Below, in pieces: positions 9,162-20,084 of a DNA stretch of 64,000 bases. Every line of letters starts with the position of its first letter. Position 1 is the stretch's first letter. The notes beneath the pieces are model-generated. The model was given only the letters and a program-made list of their open reading frames with translations, had not been told where the DNA came from and did not search any database. Origin of the DNA: Heterodera schachtii (lineage: Eukaryota; Nematoda; Chromadorea; Rhabditida; Heteroderidae); assembly GCA_023374025.1 (NCBI GenBank), contig SIJG01000005.1, positions 422,356 to 486,355 of the forward strand. Direction: 5' to 3'. The position numbers were made by a program, and so were the translations under genes.

Positions 9162-11069
9162 TTAATTTTCACGCCGAAGTTTGGCCTTGAACATGCAGCG
9201 AACCAACAGCATCAGGCAAAGAATGGAGCACAGTGCGAGCACAATAAAGATGACAACGATGACAAGATGAACGGATTTGAAAATGGATGAAATCTGAAAA
9301 TTATATTTAAAAATGGGCAGGAATATATTTTTGAAATTATTATTTTTTCAAATTAAATTTCTTAACTTTCAATTTTTCATATAAAAAATAATATTTATTG
9401 AACAGGCAATCTTAGGCACAAAAAACGCAAAAAATGCTTCTAAAAAGGCAATAAAAATATACAAAAAGGCAGTAAAATGCTCAAAAAAACAAATGAGAGG
9501 AAGTATACACATTAAAAAACGGTTTTTAATGATTTAGAACTGAAAATTGTAAGAAATTTTTAATCCAAAAAATGATTAAATTTAGTTGGTTTTTTACGAA
9601 GGAAAAATTATTAATAAATAATAAAAATGGTATTCTAGGTTTTTTCATAAATCCGCCAACAAAAACAAAAAATTTTCATAAAAAATGTTATTTTTAAATT
9701 ATTAAATTTAATAATTTAATGCATGCATAAAAAGTTGTTTGAAGTAAATTAGAAAAAAATCTTGAACAAAAATGATGCGGAAAATTTTTTTTAAAAAGGC
9801 GTTACGAGAATAAATGCATATTTTGCCATTTTTGGGCTATTAGAGCATATTTTTGTCATTTTTGGCAAATTTTCACAAGAAAAATGCGAAAAAAAGCGAA
9901 AAATACACCCCTGAGGGTCGACTTTTTGGGAATTTAAAAAAAAATACACACTTAAAAATCGACAAATTTTTACTTTTTGTAAGAAATTTTGGAAAAAAAT
10001 TTATTTATATAAAATGTAATTTTGTTTTAAATATATAATAAAAATTCAAAAATTTGGAAATTCAATATTTTTGCAATTGTCTAAAAAATGCTCCTTAGCC
10101 CTTGTTTTGGTGTTTTAAAAGTCAATTCTTAATTTATACACAATTCTTGGCATTTTTTTTGAAAGTTAAAAGCCATTTTTTGGCAGTTTTTAAGGCATAT
10201 TTAATGCATATTTGGCATTTTTCGGGTTTTTAGGGCATATTTGGCGGATTTTTAGTGCATTTTTATGCGCATTTTTGGCATTTTTTAGTGCATACAACTT
10301 CGAACCCTAGTTATAAGTAGGGATACGATTTTTAGGCTCTAAAAACTGCCAAAATAGGTAGGTTCTAGGCTCTAAAAACCCCAAAAATAGGCACTAAAAA
10401 TTGGAAAATAGGCACTAAAAATCTCATTTTTAGGGGTGTAAAATGACAAAATTTATTCAAAAAAGTTAAAAAAATTAGGTCAAACCAGTATTGAGATAAA
10501 TAATTTTTTTAATCAAAAATTCTTATTAAGAAAATAAATAAATAAATTTTGGAGATGCATTTTTGAAAATTTTTCATTTCTTAGGGGTGTATTTTTGAAA
10601 AAAATTTTGGGTCGATTCTTAGGGGTGTATTTTTCATTTTTATTGCATTTTTGTTAATAATTTTGGGAAAAATGCCAAAATAGGCAAAAATAGGCTCTTT
10701 CAAAATTTTTTAGGCTTTTTAGGCGCTAAAAATAAAAGCCTAGAAAATAGGCACTAATAACTCGAAAAGTAGCTTAACAACAGCCCAAAAAAAACATGTT
10801 TTTCGTGCGTTTCAGGCCACGGGGAGCTCAGGAAAAAAATAGGCTTTTGCCTAAAAATCGTATCGGTTGGTTTTTAAAAATGCCAAAATACGTAAAGAAA
10901 TTAAAAACCAAAACTTTATTTTCATCTAAAAATTGTTAAATTAAATGAAAAAAAAAAAATTCTTTACCGATTCGTTGTCATCATTTTTGTCTTTGTCATC
11001 TTTGTTCGACAATTTGCCAGAAAATGTTGCAACAAATAACAAAGAAAAAATAAATAATTTAAAAAACAT
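9162..11069 (-). CDS. Small predicted single-pass membrane protein, two exons
   Basis: Found by joining exons on the minus strand: exon 1 is 11069-10968 (34 codons) and exon 2 is 9293-9162 (44 codons with TAA). Donor TCG/GTAAAG and acceptor TTTTCAG/ATT are in phase 0. The 77-aa product starts with a signal-peptide-like segment (MFFKLFIFSLLFVATFSG), then a short acidic linker rich in Asp, Asn and Lys (residues 20-34), then a strong hydrophobic segment (about residues 42-66, VHLVIVVIFIVLALCSILCL) and a basic tail (KAKLRREN). That predicts a type I protein with a small exposed part and a basic cytosolic end. The 1674-base intron is packed with element fragments, including 10319-10855. I do not recognise a family. 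Confidence 0.62.
10319..10855. mobile_element. Element with GATACGATTTTTAGGC ends, inside an intron
   Basis: Starts TAGGGATACGATTTTTAGGC and ends TTGCCTAAAAATCGTATC, inverted. Inside are CTGCCAAAATAGGTAGG and GGCC..GGGGAGCTCAGGAAAAAA, shared with fragments at 13985-14335, 28917-29070 and 52465-52760. A target duplication is not evident (left GTTATAAG, right GGTTGGTT). Confidence 0.6.
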
Positions 11070-12480
11070 TTTTCCGTTAATTTAGTTAAATTTTATTTAC
11101 CGCAATTGAAAATCGGAAATATTTTTTGAAATGAATGAAAATCAATTTTCCACCCCACTTTTATTTGTTCCACATCTGCTGCTGTTGGGCTTAGTCATTC
11201 ATTCATTGCCACCAACTCTGATGAGGGGACCGGTTGTAAAGTGACTAATACATTTGTTGATCAAGCGGAAAAATTGCAAGAAAAATATTTGATTTTAGGG
11301 GTTAGAAGATTTATTTGTTTGAAAAATTTTACGAATTTTTCTTAAAAAAATATTCATTTTTCCAAATGCCGTCAAAAATTTAAAATTTTTCATAACAATA
11401 CCTTCGAAGCCATCGAGGAGATCAACAACTCATAAAATAAATATATTTATTCAAATTAGGCGGAAGCGAGAAAATAAAAGTTAAGGTAAATCGGCGTTTT
11501 AAAAAAAATCAAAAATTTAATTTTAAAAAAAAGCTAAAGAATTTTCTATTTCATATGTAAAATTTTTTGCTAAATTTTTTTTATTAATAATTTTAAATAT
11601 GTATTTTATTTTTAACAATTTTTTTTTATAAAATACATAAAAAAAAATTATTTTCATTTAGCTTGAATCAATTCTCATTAACTTCAATTAAAATGATTGC
11701 AAGAATAATATTCTGTTTTAGGGGTTCGAAGATTTATTTGTTTGAAAAATTTTTACGATTTTCTTAAAAAATATTAAAATTTTCCCAACGCCGTAAAAAT
11801 TTAAAATTTTTCACAACAATGCATTCGAACCAATCGAGATCAACAACAAATTAACCATAAAATAAATATTTATTCCAATTAACGAAAAGCATGAAAAAAG
11901 AAAAATTAAGTTGAAAGCTCGTTTTTAATGATTTTTTCAAAAATTTAGGTCTAATTTTTCTATATAAAGGTGTTTTCATTTTATTTATAAAATTTTCTGC
12001 TATGTTTTTTTTTATTAATATTTTTCATTGACGTCAATTACTACGATTTTAGTGGAAAATTATAGAAAAATTCAATTTTAGGGATTTGTAAATAAATATT
12101 TTAAAATTAATTTGTATTTCTTTAAATAAAATAATTTTTATTTAGAGTAAAATTATCGTTTATGATGAATTTTTCAAATTTAAATAGAATTTTCTTAATT
12201 AAAAAAAATAATTTTTTTTATAATATTCATGAATATGTATATAAAAATTAGTTTTATTTTTTATAATTGCAACAGATCAAAGCTATTGCCTGACTCCTCT
12301 GGATAATCCGTTAGTGAGCAATTAGATTTGGATTATCCTACTGATGATCATTCACCATTTTAGATAATTGCGTCATTATTTAATTAAATATAAAAATTAT
12401 ATTTAGTAAAAATTAGATTTGGATAATCCCATTAATGATCATTCACCATTTTAGATAATTGCGTAAAAAATTAAAAAATG
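11070..12480. repeat. Intergenic DNA with a direct duplication
   Basis: About 190 bases at 11293-11480 and 11715-11890 are diverged direct copies (TTTAGGGGTT(A/C)GAAGATTTATTTG start, then CATCGAG..ATCAACAAC). The stretch at 12300-12350 and 12415-12465 also repeats (GGATAATCC...GATCATTCACCATTTTAG). Bases 11140-11250 are a little GC-richer and lie upstream of the membrane-protein gene, so its promoter may be there. No gene seen. Confidence 0.5.
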
Positions 12481-12912
12481 CAAATTTTTTATTGTCTGTT
12501 GTATAAAAAATACTTCCAAGTTTGCCAATTTCAAAAAAAAGTAGCATTTAAAAAAAAAGAAAAGTTCGCAAAAAATGGTGAAAATATTTATTAAAAATGC
12601 CAAAATGACGACGAAAACCCAAATTTTTCATATTTTTCGGGGTGTAATTTTTAAAATTGCGTGTATTTTTTGCTTTTTTTTTTTTTTTTTTGCATTTTTC
12701 TTGTGAGCAAAAAATGCCGAAATATGGACTAAAAAGGCAAAAATGGCGAAATATGGATTTATTCCCCAAAACCCCTAAAATATGGATTTATATGGACTAA
12801 AAACCTTCACCAAATCAAAAAATTTAACTTAGAAATGCTATTTTTGAGCCCCTTTCATCATAGCATATGCCCAGAAAAATATGTGTATAATCCATATAAT
12901 TTACAACACTAA
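12480..12912. mobile_element. Partial ATATGGA-family element
   Basis: The right part has GGATTTATATGGACTAAAAA, GCCCCTTTCATCATAGCATATGCCC and the end CCATATAATTTACAACACTA, all matching the 42100-43093 element in reverse order. The left boundary is unclear. Confidence 0.45.
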
Positions 12913-13165
12913 TTATAATTGTTAGAATATTCGTGGCAAAAGCAAAAAATAAAAATAAGAATTTAAAATTAGTGTATAATAAAATTTTTCCTTTTTTTTC
13001 AAATTTGAAAATTGGCAAATTATTACTATTTATCTGTGAGTGATGAAAAAATAATACCAAAACATTCATGAAGCGGACAGAAAGTCGGAAAGTGCAAAAT
13101 TGGTAACTACAAACAGCCCATTAATTGAGGGTTAATTAATGAAATAAAATCAATTTTTAATATAC
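12905..13165. repeat. Duplicated segment, copy 1 (partner 15660-15950)
   Basis: ATAATTGTTAGAATATTCGTGG, CATTCATGAAGCGGACAGAAAG and GTTAATTAATGAAATAAAA occur in the same order at 15660-15950. The two copies bracket the small secreted-protein gene. No open frame is conserved between them, so this is probably flanking DNA of an older gene duplication. Confidence 0.6.
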
Positions 13166-13419
13166 AAAATTTTATGGCATTTTTTACGTTACCACAGAAA
13201 GCCTGCGAGTGGATGCGATGGCACAAATTGCAAAATGATCATTAGAAACTAAAAAATTTTTGGAATATTTAAAATAACAACAGTCCCATTTTTAATATTT
13301 TTTAATTAAAATTTATAATAAAAATATTATATAAGGATATATAAATTGCAGTTATATTCAATATTGTATATGTAAAAAATATAAATTTTCTTATAATGCG
13401 TTTTATCCATGCCATTTTA

Positions 13420-13985
13420 CACTGGAGAATTGGCATAATGCCAAAATGTGGCACTCATTACCTCACTTAGCCACATTTTCCTCATAAAATTAAACAATTG
13501 GCCAAATTTAATTTTCACATTTTTCTTTCCCACTCATACATAATCTCTTCTTCTCCATATTCTATAATTTTTATTGTCTTTATTTCTTTTCCACTCTCTT
13601 TTCTATAAATACTATTTCATTGTATTATAAACAGAAGAGATACTGCATAGGCCAACAATGTATATGCCCTCATATACCCATATTTTCAATGCCAAATGTC
13701 AATTTCTCTATTTTCTCTCCATTTGTCATACTCTATAATATATATAATAATAATAATATATGTATATCTTTTTTCATATTGCATATGCCAACAATTGTAT
13801 GACATAGCAATAGCTCGTATTCCCCCATTTCTCTGTCATACTCTTCATTTGGCCAACTGTCTATTTTATATTGTCTTTTTTTCTTTTCCGCTCTCATTTA
13901 TATAACCGCTATTTCCATTGTTCTCGTGTCAAAATTTCCGTATAAAACAGATAATGAAAATTAAAAATTATTACTATTCATATTA
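13420..13985 (+). promoter_or_regulatory. Relic of the 5' region found upstream of the nucleoside-hydrolase-like genes
   Basis: Contains ATATGCCAACAATTGTATG, repeated CATACTCTTCATTT and TTTTCCRCTCTC, and the end CGTGTCAAAATTTCCGTATAAAACAGATAATGAAAAT. The same order occurs immediately upstream of the two nucleoside-hydrolase-like genes (32690-33570 and 44985-45260). Here no such gene follows; a mobile-element fragment starts at about 13985 instead. ATGCCA/TGGCAT hexamers are frequent. Confidence 0.5.
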
Positions 13986-14335
13986 AATGAATAAAACTGC
14001 CAAAATAGGTAGGCTTTAGGTTCTAAACCCCCCCCCCCCCCAAAATTGGCACTAAAAAATCTCAAGTTATTCAAAAAAATAATAAAATTTAGCCAAATGA
14101 GTATTGAAATAAATAATTTTAAAAAAATTCTTGTCAAGAAATAAATAAATAAATTTTGAACATAATTTTTGCGAAAATTTTTAGACTTTTAGGCTCTAAA
14201 AAGAAAACCAAGAAATAAGCTTAAATAATTCGAAAATTAGCTTAGCAGCACCACCAAAAAAACAAATTTTTTTCGTATATTTCAGGCCATAGGGAGTTCA
14301 GGAAAAAATAAACCTAAAAATATCATCCCTAATTA
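13985..14335. mobile_element. Fragment of the GATACGATTTTTAGG element family
   Basis: CTGCCAAAATAGGTAGGCTTTAGG, a C14 run (14028-14041), AGGCCATAGGGAGTTCAGGAAAAAA and the end AAAAATATCATCCCTA match the element at 10319-10855. The left end is missing. Confidence 0.5.
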
Positions 14336-15026
14336 TAATGCTTTAAATTTTTCTAAATAATTTTTTGAAAATATTTTTTTAATAATTTATTATATAAAAT
14401 GCATCATACTTTATTGTTTTATTATTTAATTGTATCTTTAAAATCAATTATCATTGACGTCAATTAAATAATTTGCATAAATTATTGTTTGTCATCATTA
14501 TTATGTTTAAAATTCCTTATAGTGAAAAAAAAATCTGGTGGTCCAAAACTTGTTGTTTCTAGGCCTGTTTTACCTAAATTTTTAGAAATTTATTCCTTCA
14601 AATTTTCGCATTCAATGGAAAATCTATAGGAACAAATATAATAATGTGCTGTTCTGTTTTTTGTTTTCTGATTTTTTAAAATATTTTAATAAGCCATAAG
14701 TTTTTCATTAATTTCAATGAATTTTTTTTTAAATTTTTAATTAAAACTGAAAAAAAATTTTTTTCGAAATTTTGTTGAGTTAACTTTAATTCTAAAATTC
14801 AATAAATGAACAATCCAATTGTTCATATATTTTTTGGGCTACATATTTGTTTGTGATCGATCATCTCATGGCACCATTCAGATTTGCTCAAAAAAGTTTT
14901 TGCTTATTGTTTTGCCAAATTTAAAAATTGTTCGGGAGGCAATATTTTTGCATTTTTTCGTTGATACTTTACCAATGTTTACATAAATAATAATTAAATT
15001 ACATTAATTTCAAAGGTGTTTTTTAG
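14336..15026. other. AT-rich DNA upstream of the small secreted-protein gene
   Basis: No exon or repeat recognised. The last 150 bases presumably include the promoter; the sequence TTTCAAAGGTGTTTTTTAG lies just before the ATG at 15027, and its AG could be a trans-splice acceptor. Confidence 0.35.
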
Positions 15027-15317
15027 ATGAAATTTTCATTGCTCATATTTTTGTCCGTCATTTTCATCATTTTTGCATTTCATGCCGTCAAAATTGATGC
15101 TACTGGTGGAAACAAAGTGAAAGAATCTTTGAAAAAAAGTTGGGAAAAACGTCAAGAAAAAAGTAAAAAAGCAAAGGAAGAAAAGCAAACGATGGCCAAA
15201 GAAGAAAAACGACAAAATAATTTGAGAAGACAATTATCAATTGAGGGTGACGACGATTGCCCGACATGTATGCCGAACATTTTTAAAAAAATTGCCAAAG
15301 ACGACACGAAATGTTAG
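15027..15317 (+). CDS. Small secreted lysine-rich protein, 96 aa
   Basis: A single-exon gene with a clear signal peptide (residues 1-23, MKFSLLIFLSVIFIIFAFHA then VKIDATG), a strongly basic helical middle of KK/EE repeats (residues 30-72), and an acidic tail with CPTC and a final Cys. The three cysteines of the tail (C..C near residues 79-82 and C96) could form disulfides. Ends at TAG 15315-15317. No known family recognised. It sits between two copies of a duplicated segment and upstream of the HTH-repeat cluster, among other predicted secreted proteins. A secreted effector-type role is an inference from size, signal peptide and neighbourhood only. Confidence 0.65.
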   Translation: MKFSLLIFLSVIFIIFAFHAVKIDATGGNKVKESLKKSWEKRQEKSKKAKEEKQTMAKEEKRQNNLRRQLSIEGDDDCPTCMPNIFKKIAKDDTKC

Positions 15318-15659
15318 CAGTGTCAATTGGTTGTCGTGGTGCCGTTTTGGATCAAAAGGCTAAGCACAATGATCAGTAGATATGAAAAGCAGTTATTTTT
15401 GTTGTTGTTGTTGATATAAATTATTTCGTTTTTTTTTTATGATTGTTGTGTTGTTCTATATAAAAAGTAACTGTTTGTTTGTTTTTTTAAATTACACTAT
15501 CAATTTGGGCATTTTTTATAAAACTTATTTTAAATCGCCCACCAAAAATTGAAATTAAAATTTGAAAAAAGGTCAAAGGTTTAAATTTAGTCAATTCTTA
15601 AAATTATATGACTATAAAGAAGTTGTCTTAGTTTGATGATAAAATACGAAAAATTAAGG

Positions 15660-15950
15660 AATTTGGTAGTCCCACTTTTACATATAATTGTTGTTAGAAT
15701 ATTCGTGGAAAAAGCAAAAAATAAGAATTTAAATTTTATTTTATTTAAAAAAAATTTTTTTTTTTTTAATTTGTAAATTGGCAAATTATTACTATTTAAT
15801 CTGTGATTAATGAAAAACAAAACAAAAAAAAATAATACAAAACTTTCATGAAGCGGACAGAAAGAACTCCGGAAAGTTGCAAAATCCGTCACTGCAAACA
15901 GCCTATTTAATTTAGGATTAATTAATCAAATAAAACAAATTTTAATATAC
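15660..15950. repeat. Duplicated segment, copy 2 (partner 12905-13165)
   Basis: Same order of motifs as the partner, including GAATATTCGTGG and CATGAAGCGGACAGAAAG, with small indels. No coding. Confidence 0.6.
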
Positions 15951-16034
15951 AAAATTTTTCGATTATATTTTTTAATGCTGTTAAAAAAAAAATGCAATTT
16001 TTACAAAATTTACCAATTTTAAATTTTATTTTTA

Positions 16035-16580
16035 CTAATGGAGCACCAGTTTCCAGATTTTTGTTCATTGAAATTTTGTGGTAATTATGTCAAAAAAACC
16101 GATCCAACAAATATCCATAACCAGGTGGGTTGGGGAAGGAATTCTCAATTAGGGCTGATCGAGAAATTGGTATCTAATTTGGGTCAAGAAAAAACGGGCT
16201 TTTCCGGTTAACGGTATAGTTAAAAATGAAAAACAGTTCAGCATCAAACAGCACAAGAGCACTCACATAAAATAAAATTTTTTAGACAAATTTTAAATTT
16301 AAAAAATTTTAAGAAAATGGGTTTTTTCCAGGCAAGGCTTTAAATTAATGAAGGTAAACACCATTATCATTTTTATGCTCACAAATTGAAAGATAAATTT
16401 TATTTTTCATAAACTACATAATACGAAATTATGCATAATTTACAGCTTCCTAATAAAAACATATAATGTGATCGATCTATTGACTCTGCTTGAATAAAAG
16501 CCAAAATTATGAATAATTTAAATTAATACAAAAAAAATAATGGAAAAAATCTTTTAAAAATATTTTCATATTTTATTTTA
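16035..16580 (+). promoter_or_regulatory. Duplicated 5' region of an HTH-repeat gene with shared upstream motif
   Basis: Bases 16060-16215 (GGTAATTATGTCAAAAAA..GATCCAA...ATATCCATAACC...GAGAAATTGGTATCTAATTTGGGTC) are copied at 18765-18905, and 16375-16545 is copied at 19125-19295. The latter holds AAATTATGCATAATTTACAG and the motif GATCTATTGACTCTGCTTGA near 16474-16494, about 100 bases before the ATG at 16586. The same TATTGACT-type motif precedes the family members at 19328, 49155, 51224 and 56022, so it is probably a promoter element. Confidence 0.6.
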
Positions 16581-16585
16581 AAAAA

Positions 16586-17630
16586 ATGAAAACATTCTTC
16601 GTATTAATATTAATATTATACGTTTTATTATTAAAAAATGCAAATGACCAAACTGAAGCAGGCAAAATAAATCAATAAAAAAGTTTTGGTGAAATATTTG
16701 GCCAAAGATGGGACGACAGAGCGGAAGAGAACAGTGAAGAAATGTCCACAAATTCTGATCAATTTGAACAATTGCCAAGAAAAAGTGGACAGATTTGTGA
16801 TCATTTTTCAAATGCAATTGATAAAAAGAAAAGAGAAATTGTGGAAAAATTTCATAAGATTAAAGAGAAAATTAAGCAAATGGGAAAGAAATATTCAGCC
16901 AAAGAATGGACAAAAATTGAAAGAAAAATTGCCAAAAATTTGGGTGAAAATAGGAACAAAATTTATGAATGGAAAAGGGAATTTGGAATGATGACGAAAA
17001 AAAATCATTCAATTGAAGAAAAACGGAAAATTTTAAAGCAATTTGATCAAATATATGGCAAATTAAAAATGAAATTAAATGAAAAATTGGAGGGAAAAAG
17101 AGAAAAATGTCAAAAATTAATAGCAAAACAATTGGGCATTGATATCAGAAGCATTCAAAGATGGAAAAAACATTTAAATGGAGAATATTTAGTTAAAAAT
17201 CACAAAACTGATGGCAAAAAAAGAGAAATTATTGAAAAATATTTTAAATTAAAAAATGAATTTATCCAAAATAGAAAAAATTCACTGAAGGAATGGGAAG
17301 AATTTAGAGCAAAAATAAAACAAATTTTTGGAAGAGATTGTACAACAATTGAAAAATGGGCCAAAAAAATTGGCATCAAAGAGAATAATATTCAAAAAGG
17401 TAAAAAAGAATTTATTATTTTATTATTTAAAATTTTCAGTGCGAAGACTTTACACAATTGCTGAAAAAATGGAAATGATGAAACAATATTTTGAATTGAA
17501 AAAGCAAAATCCAAAGCTCACCGATGGCCAAATTGCCGAAATTTTGAAAATTCCACTAAGATCATTACAAAAATACAAATCCGAATTCAAGAGAAAAAGT
17601 GATGATGTTTTCGGGATATGGAGTGATTGA
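16586..17630 (+). pseudogene. Secreted HTH-repeat protein copy with an in-frame stop after the signal peptide
   Basis: Exons 16586-17399 and 17440-17630, with a 40-base phase-1 intron (AAAAAG/GTAAAA .. TTTTCAG/TGCGA). The first exon codes a signal peptide (MKTFFVLILILYVLLLKNA) and the conserved AGKIN-Q segment, but codon 31 is TAA (16676-16678) where sister copies have GAA. The acidic part that follows in relatives (ENICQIDQI..) is missing by an in-frame deletion. All four HTH-like repeats are intact downstream (about codons 78-134, 140-196, 206-263, and exon 2), with cores such as IAKQLGIDIRSIQRWKK. An ATG at 16742 could give a protein without a signal peptide. Either a recent pseudogene or a one-base assembly error. 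Confidence 0.75.
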
Positions 17631-17812
17631 GATTCTATTTTCAGGTGTTCCTGTTAGTTTAGAGCAATTTTTGTATTTTGAAGAATCCAAAAAGTTTGTT
17701 TTTTAGATTATGATAAAGATGTTTTTAGCAAATTCTAATTCGTCCTTTAAAATCAAAATTATTCTTTTAATATTTGCTTAAAAAGATATTAAAATATAAT
17801 TTATGCCAGGGG

Positions 17813-18168
17813 CGTAGGCAGGGGGGGGGCTGAGGGGGCTGCTAAAGCCCTCCCCCTGAAACCCAAAAAAGTAAAAAAATTTCAGTAAAATTTCTTTAAA
17901 TTTTAAGCAATTTTCTTAACAAAATAGCATTTAAAATACTCAAAAATTTTCCCGATGGTGACTAACGGCACCGCCGGACTCCCACTTTAGAATTTTCTCG
18001 AAAAATAAGAGACCAAAATGGAAAAAATTACTAATTATCTGGCGAAAAACGGCTAAAAATTTTGTGAAATACACCCCTAAAAATTGACTGAAAAAAGAAA
18101 AATACACCCCTAAAAATCGAATTTTTGACTTCAGCCCCCCTGCTGAAGCCATGGGTCTGGCTACGCCC
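17813..18168. mobile_element. CAGGGGCGTAG-ended non-autonomous element
   Basis: Starts CCAGGGGCGTAGGCAGGGGG and ends GGTCTGGCTACGCCCTTG, inverted. Contains the GC-rich hairpin-like GATGGTGACTAACGGCACCGCC at 17953 and ACACCCCTAAAAAT motifs shared with other elements. A clear 8-base target duplication was not found. Confidence 0.6.
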
Positions 18169-18490
18169 TTGCACAAATTGCAATCATCGTGGTCACTACC
18201 GCCCAAAATGCCGACTATCACATCGGCTTCATCTAAGTACAAGTCTCAGCACCACCTTGCCACAATGTCAATTTTCAACATCGGAGACGATGATATTTTG
18301 GACTGAATCCTGGTTGACTGTCACATCAATGGCAAGAAAACAACACTGATGGCACCGATTCTGTTCAAATTTGGCGCCGTCATGCAGCAAACATTATGGG
18401 AGCAATTAGGCAGTCCAAAACTCAAAAAGGGCATTTCCAAAGCTAAAATATATTCGGGACACTGTTTCGAAATCTTTGGATAATGCATTT
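18160..18490 (+). mobile_element. Degraded retroelement fragment: CCHC zinc knuckle and protease-like remnant
   Basis: At 18170-18211 the frame reads CTNCNHRGHYRPKC, an exact C-x2-C-x4-H-x4-C zinc knuckle as in Gag proteins of LTR retroelements. Shortly after, with stops and shifts, come segments resembling the following protease region (LVDCHINGKKTTLMAPILF, where the expected active-site D-S/T-G is not kept). No LTRs, reverse transcriptase or integrase are nearby, so this is an old fragment. Relation to Gypsy/BEL-type elements is an inference. Confidence 0.6.
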
Positions 18491-18764
18491 TGTTTAGTAA
18501 TTGTAAATTATGAAGTTTATTAAAAAAATTTGGTTAGAAAGTTATAAAATACCTTCACTTTTTAAATTTTTGCCAGGAAGGAAAATTGTGAACAGTAAAT
18601 AAATGTTCAAAAGCTAAAATACCTATAAAATTAGTTAAAATTTGAGTATTTCGCTACAATTTATCTTGTAATGCAATTTTTTCAATTATATATTTTAAAA
18701 TTCAATTTTAAAATTTGCAATTTTTACTATTTTAAATTTTATTTTATTATGTGTACAACCAGTA

Positions 18765-19090
18765 AATGTTTTGGTAATTATGTCAAAAAAGCGGATCCAA
18801 AAAATATCCATAACCGCGGGTTTTTGGGAGAGGAATTTTCTATTAGGGCTGCTCGAGAAATTGGTATCTAATTTGGGTCAAGAAAAATATGGGCTTTTTC
18901 AATTAACGGCATAATTAAAAGAAATTGTGAGTTTTCGAGCAATTGAAAGATGGACCAAGAAAATTGGCATCAATCAAATTCTTTAAAGGGTGAAATTTTT
19001 AAAGGATTTTTGTTATTTTAAATTTATTTAAATATTATAGAGCGGAAATTTTTTTTTATAAAATTTCTGAAAAAATGGAAAAGATTAGTG
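18765..19090 (+). pseudogene. Remnant of an HTH-repeat gene
   Basis: After the duplicated 5' segment (18765-18905), 18940-18990 reads IERWTKKIGINQIL, matching the end of HTH repeat 3, and 19040-19085 carries a degraded version of the terminal exon start (R-K-x-F.. EKMEKI). Everything between the upstream region and repeat 3 is deleted. Confidence 0.55.
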
Positions 19091-19214
19091 AAGGAATCAT
19101 TTTGTAAACTCTATCATTTTTTAGCTCACAAATTGAAAAATAAATTATTTTTCATAAAAAACATAATATGAAATTATGCATAATTTACAGTTTCCTCATA
19201 AAAAACATATAATG

Positions 19215-19243
19215 CGATCGATCTATTGACTCTGCTTGAATAA
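19215..19243 (+). promoter_or_regulatory. Shared upstream motif of the HTH-repeat family
   Basis: GCGATCGATCTATTGACTCT GCTTG lies about 100 bases before the ATG at 19328, inside a 170-base block that is nearly identical to 16375-16545. Confidence 0.55.
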
Positions 19244-19327
19244 AAGCAAAAATTATGAATAATTTAAATGAATACAAAAAAATAATGGAAAATCATTTAA
19301 AAATATTTTCACATTTTATTTTAAAAA

Positions 19328-19801
19328 ATGAATACATTCTTCGTATTAATATTAATATTATACGTTTTATTATTAAAAAATGCAATTAACCTAATTGAGG
19401 CTGGCAAAATAAATCAAGAAAAAAGTTTTTATCAAATATTTGGCCAAAAATGGGACGAAAGAACAGAAGAAAACATCTGCCAAATTTATCAAATAATGCA
19501 TGGAGAAACAGTTGATCAGAACAGCCAATTTGGACAAAATGGTCGACAATTAGATCAAAGTTTTGATGAAAATATGGAAGTGAAAGAAGAAAGTGGAACA
19601 AATTGTGATCAATTGGAACAATTGCGAACAAATATTGGACAAATTTCTGAACATTTTTCAAATGCAATTGATAAAAAGAAAAGAGAAATTGTGGAAAAAT
19701 TTCATAAAATTAAAGAGAAAATTAAGCAAATCGGAAAGAAATATTCAAAAAAAGAATGGAATAAAATTGAAAGAAAAATTAAATTTTTGCCTGAAAAATA
19801 G
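19328..19801 (+). pseudogene. Truncated HTH-repeat family member, 157 aa
   Basis: Open from ATG 19328 to TAG 19799-19801. It keeps the signal peptide (MNTFFVLILILYVLLLKNA), the conserved AGKINQEKSF..IFGQ(K/R)WD segment, the acidic linker and the first half of HTH repeat 1, then diverges after KKEWNKIERKIK and stops. Repeats 2-4 and the terminal exon are absent; the next 280 bases show no family sequence. It could still make a short secreted protein, so pseudogene is a judgement from comparison with full-length copies. Confidence 0.7.
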
Positions 19802-20084
19802 AGGAAAAAATTGGTGTGTGTTATTATTGCTTATTGATTGTCTGTGATCATAGAAGGGAAAATATGAAATTTACAAAAAAAAAATTTCAAAAAAAATTGT
19901 TATACATTTTTAAAACAATAATTAATATTTTTATGAATAAAATAATATTAAGACTTAAATAAAAACACAAATTGGTGATGGTAAATTATTGAATTGATTA
20001 AATAAATTAGCTAAAATATTCATTAAATATAAATAGTTTAATTATTATTTTTTCATAAAATATCATTCATTTTATTTGAAAACC

